A DNA stretch of 64,000 nt from Psoroptes ovis. Taxonomy: Eukaryota; Arthropoda; Arachnida; Sarcoptiformes; Psoroptidae. The notes under the pieces were generated by a model. The model was not told the origin of the DNA. It was given only the letters and a program-made list of their open reading frames with translations, and searched no databases. Made by a program: the position numbers and the translations under genes. Positions 61,064-64,000 of this stretch are shown here, in pieces. The stretch covers positions 1,116,001 to 1,180,000 of the forward strand of contig PQWQ01000015.1 in NCBI GenBank assembly GCA_002943765.1, in the 5' to 3' direction. Numbering within the stretch: position 1 is the stretch's first letter; the number at the start of each line of letters is the position of its first letter.

Positions 61064-64000
61064 CTGTTGAAAAAAAAAAACAAAAGAAAAAAAATCCGAT
61101 TAGTTAATTGCCAAATTTCAATTAACCAAAAACAAACAAAAAACAATAAGAAATAATGCTTTTAATTATTCATTTTTAAGTGCAAAAAAATGTAATTATC
61201 GCTACATGATAAATGAATTTTGATTACTAATCAACATTTGATAATTATTTCAAGTTTTTCAGTACAAGACAGACTCATGTAGAGCTAACCCCATTTACAC
61301 GAAAAATAATGAAAGAATTTTCTATTCTTTCAACCAAAGATAGGAAAAAACACTTTAATTGATTTGTACTTGACATATTCCCATTTGTTTCAAATTGAAT
61401 TTTTTTGAACAAAATAACAACAAAAAGAATGAGTATAAATTCATTCAAATTGACGATCAAATAATACTGACATAAAGAGATTGAATAATAAAATAGAATG
61501 TGTGCATTCACATTAAGATAAATTACATTGAAATTCATATTATAAAAAAATGGAAAACAATTGAATGAAAATTGAAACAAAAAAAAAGTGTCATGAATCA
61601 AGAATTTCATGAATCGATTTTTTTCAATTGAAAAATCGACTAAATCAAACCATAGAAACCATCAAACTTAGAAAATTTAAATTCTCTATTTCTAATTCAT
61701 AATTGTTTTTATACGAAGTAAAATTAAGTCGAAAATAACAAAATTTATTAATCAATATTGTTGAAATTGATAGATTTTGTTTCTTTGTTTTTTCATTGAT
61801 TCATTCATTCAATTCTAAGTATTTCAATATTTTCAAGAATATTTAAATGTTTTTTAATATTATTTTTTCGCAGATCTTTGTTTTCAACTAAACGACTTAT
61901 CACATTGATGATGGAATTTTTCTTTTCATTTTGAAATAATAATTCATTTCGATACAAAGAACAATGAAATTGAAAATTAATGACAAGTTCTATGACAGTA
62001 TTGAAAGGGTAAATCATAGATAGATCATCGTCATCATCAACATTGAAAAACGGCGACAAAATAATGGCAAATGTCTAAGAATTCAATTTGATAAATGAAT
62101 GAATAAATGTTTAATCAATTAATCACACATTCGATACTTGAATACTTTGGTTGATGCGTGAATCATGAAGTACTGAATTACTCAAATACTGTGTCAGCAT
62201 CATCATCATCATTTTAAATGATTTCACAATCATTATTATTCTTTTTTCATTCATTTACTTTGATACGATAATAATTTTCATTTTATAATTGATGAAAATT
62301 TTCGAATAAAAAAAATTTTGAAATTTCAAAATTTTCTGAAGAATTAAAAAAATTCAATTACATTCTTCAGGCACAGGGCTTTGATTCAGTGATTAATAAT
62401 TCTGCGTAAAAAATGAATGAAACATGATTCCAATCTTTTTAAACATCATCACATCATTCATCAATCTATGCGTACAGTACTAATCATAGTATTATTATTC
62501 AAAATGAGTATAGAAAAATTGAAAATTTATTATTCATTTTGAAAGAATAATGATTTTGCATCATTTTTTTCATTTTTCTTATTGTTCAATGAGTGCAAAA
62601 AATTGAATTTTTCTGATGTTGTTGTAGCTCAGTGAATAATGATGATGAAGCTCATAAGATGTTACATTTAATCGATTTTGAAGAATAGTGAATGAAGAAT
62701 GAATGGAGAAAAATTATTCAAAAGATGACGGGAAAATTAATTAAAAAAAATCGATTTACTATGCACACAGACATCAAAATATTATCGTGTGAGCTCAAAA
62801 TTTTGAAATTTCAAAATTTAATTGAATAAGTTCACTCAAAAATTTGAGAAATTTAAAGAAAGAAAAAAAATTCAAAACGGTAATTCACAAATTTAATCAC
62901 TGAACAAGAAAAATGAAATGAAATGATGATGATAATTATGATTGAAGGAAATTTTCAAATAACATTCAAATATGATCCATCATTGTTTGATGGAATGAAT
63001 GATTATGAATCATTGAATTCATTCATTTGAAATGTATTTCCCATTTTTCTCTTTTTTTTATTTTTTTTTTTTCATAATTTCATTACTATCAATGATTAAT
63101 ATGATTTTCTCTTGTTCTCATACACGTTCACACACACACAATATACATCATCAATTGATTTTTTGAATTTTTTTCTTTTAAAAATTTTAAAATCGATAAT
63201 TTAATAGAAGAAAAAATGACGAAAAAAAAATTTTAATGAGAAATTTGCGAGTGTCAAATTGTTAGATGGGCGACACATACACACAATGAATCAATGATCA
63301 TAATTTCAATGAAAATAACTTCAATGATCCGGGCTGAATGATGATATGATAATTGTTCATCATCATCATTATCATTTATTCGATAAAACAATAGTTTTAA
63401 ATTTCATTAAATTAACATTTGAAAATTGAAACATAAGAGTAAATTTCAAAATTGAAAAATTTTGCTGTTGTTGTTCTTCACATAAATAATAAATGATTCA
63501 AATGTCTTAGATCATTTTCAAATTTTTTTTTCAAAATTTTCTTGAAATTGAAAAATCTATAATCATCAGCAAGCATTCACAAGCAATGGTAAATGATTGA
63601 TAATGGTGGTAAATGATAATTTTCTAATCACATTTGAATGTTGGAAAAATGAATGTAGAAAACAACTGACATAATCATGCTCATTTACTTGATCATTTGA
63701 CACTTTGCACAAATGAAAATTTGAACATTTTGCGGAGATATTTATGAATCATTATTATTTCATTTCGCTTCATTTATTTCATTTTCATTATGTTTGTTGG
63801 TTTGTTTATTGGATTGACCACCTGAAAATGAGCATTGATTTCAGAAGATTTATTTCTTTTTTCACACACAAACATATCAACACAAAGATAATAATCGCGA
63901 ATAATAATAATAATGGCATTAATAATGACAGTAATCGTTTTTCATTGATAATATGATGATGAGAAAATGAATAAATAAATAAATATGAATTCCATCATTA
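61064..64000 (-). other. zfh2: zfh2 upstream intron (partial)
   Basis: Sequence upstream of the giant exon: AT-rich, with ATTC and CAT repeats and no finger- or homeodomain-encoding exon that I can recognise. Next to the exon it has a strong polypyrimidine tract and CAACAG. The upstream donor is not in view, so the intron is at least 2.9 kb unless a small exon is hidden here. The longest minus-strand open stretches (61275-61610, 61805-62059) show no ZFHX similarity. Confidence 0.6.

Noticed and set aside
61805..62059. 84-residue minus-strand frame upstream of the giant exon, considered as an upstream zfh2 exon
   Set aside because: No finger or ZFHX-like sequence, no convincing splice sites in a compatible phase, and its composition matches the AT-rich intron.

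Overview
This is a very AT-rich eukaryotic window (about a quarter G+C by eye), saturated with simple sequence: ATTC/GAAT tetranucleotides, CAT/ATG and AAT trinucleotides, CA runs and long A or T runs. It holds one clearly recognisable host gene and one decayed DNA transposon. A ZFHX-class gene most like arthropod zfh2, a 271-bp intron, simple-sequence-derived Asn/Asp/Gln runs in the protein and a mauritiana-type mariner all point to an arthropod. The overall texture resembles acariform (dust- or scab-mite type) genomes, but that placement is an inference and not proven by the sequence.

Layout. Positions 1-53689 form a roughly 53-kb stretch with no convincing protein-coding gene, interrupted only by a 909-bp mariner-family element at 16261-17169. 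The element has perfect 29-bp terminal inverted repeats, TA target-site duplications and a broken transposase. Small islands of higher G+C stand out in the AT-rich background (about 6540, 9000, 9970, 10880, 14870, 19370, 27940, 32100, 42400, 50720 and 52200). Several contain CTCF-like, YY1-like or CCAAT-like motifs and are the best candidates for regulatory elements.

Positions 53690-61063 on the minus strand carry the 3' part of a giant zinc-finger homeobox transcription factor gene (zfh2, orthologous to vertebrate ZFHX3/ZFHX4). Two exons are visible: a 6,036-nt exon with fourteen C2H2-type fingers and homeodomains 1-3, and the terminal exon with homeodomain 4 and a last finger. The 271-bp intron between them has a GTTAGT donor and a CTCCAG acceptor and joins the frame perfectly. 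The large exon starts at a T-tract/CAACAG acceptor, so the start codon and N-terminal exons lie to the right, beyond position 64000 or unrecognised in the intron at 61064-64000.

How it fits together. zfh2 is a developmental transcription factor, and such genes often sit beside long gene-poor regulatory landscapes. The desert downstream of its 3' end is therefore a plausible enhancer and insulator territory. The most testable points are: intron retention would end translation inside the splice donor and give a three-homeodomain isoform; the mariner has intact ends but a dead transposase; and a promoter-like CCAAT/GCCGCC island lies about 1.4 kb beyond the zfh2 stop codon.
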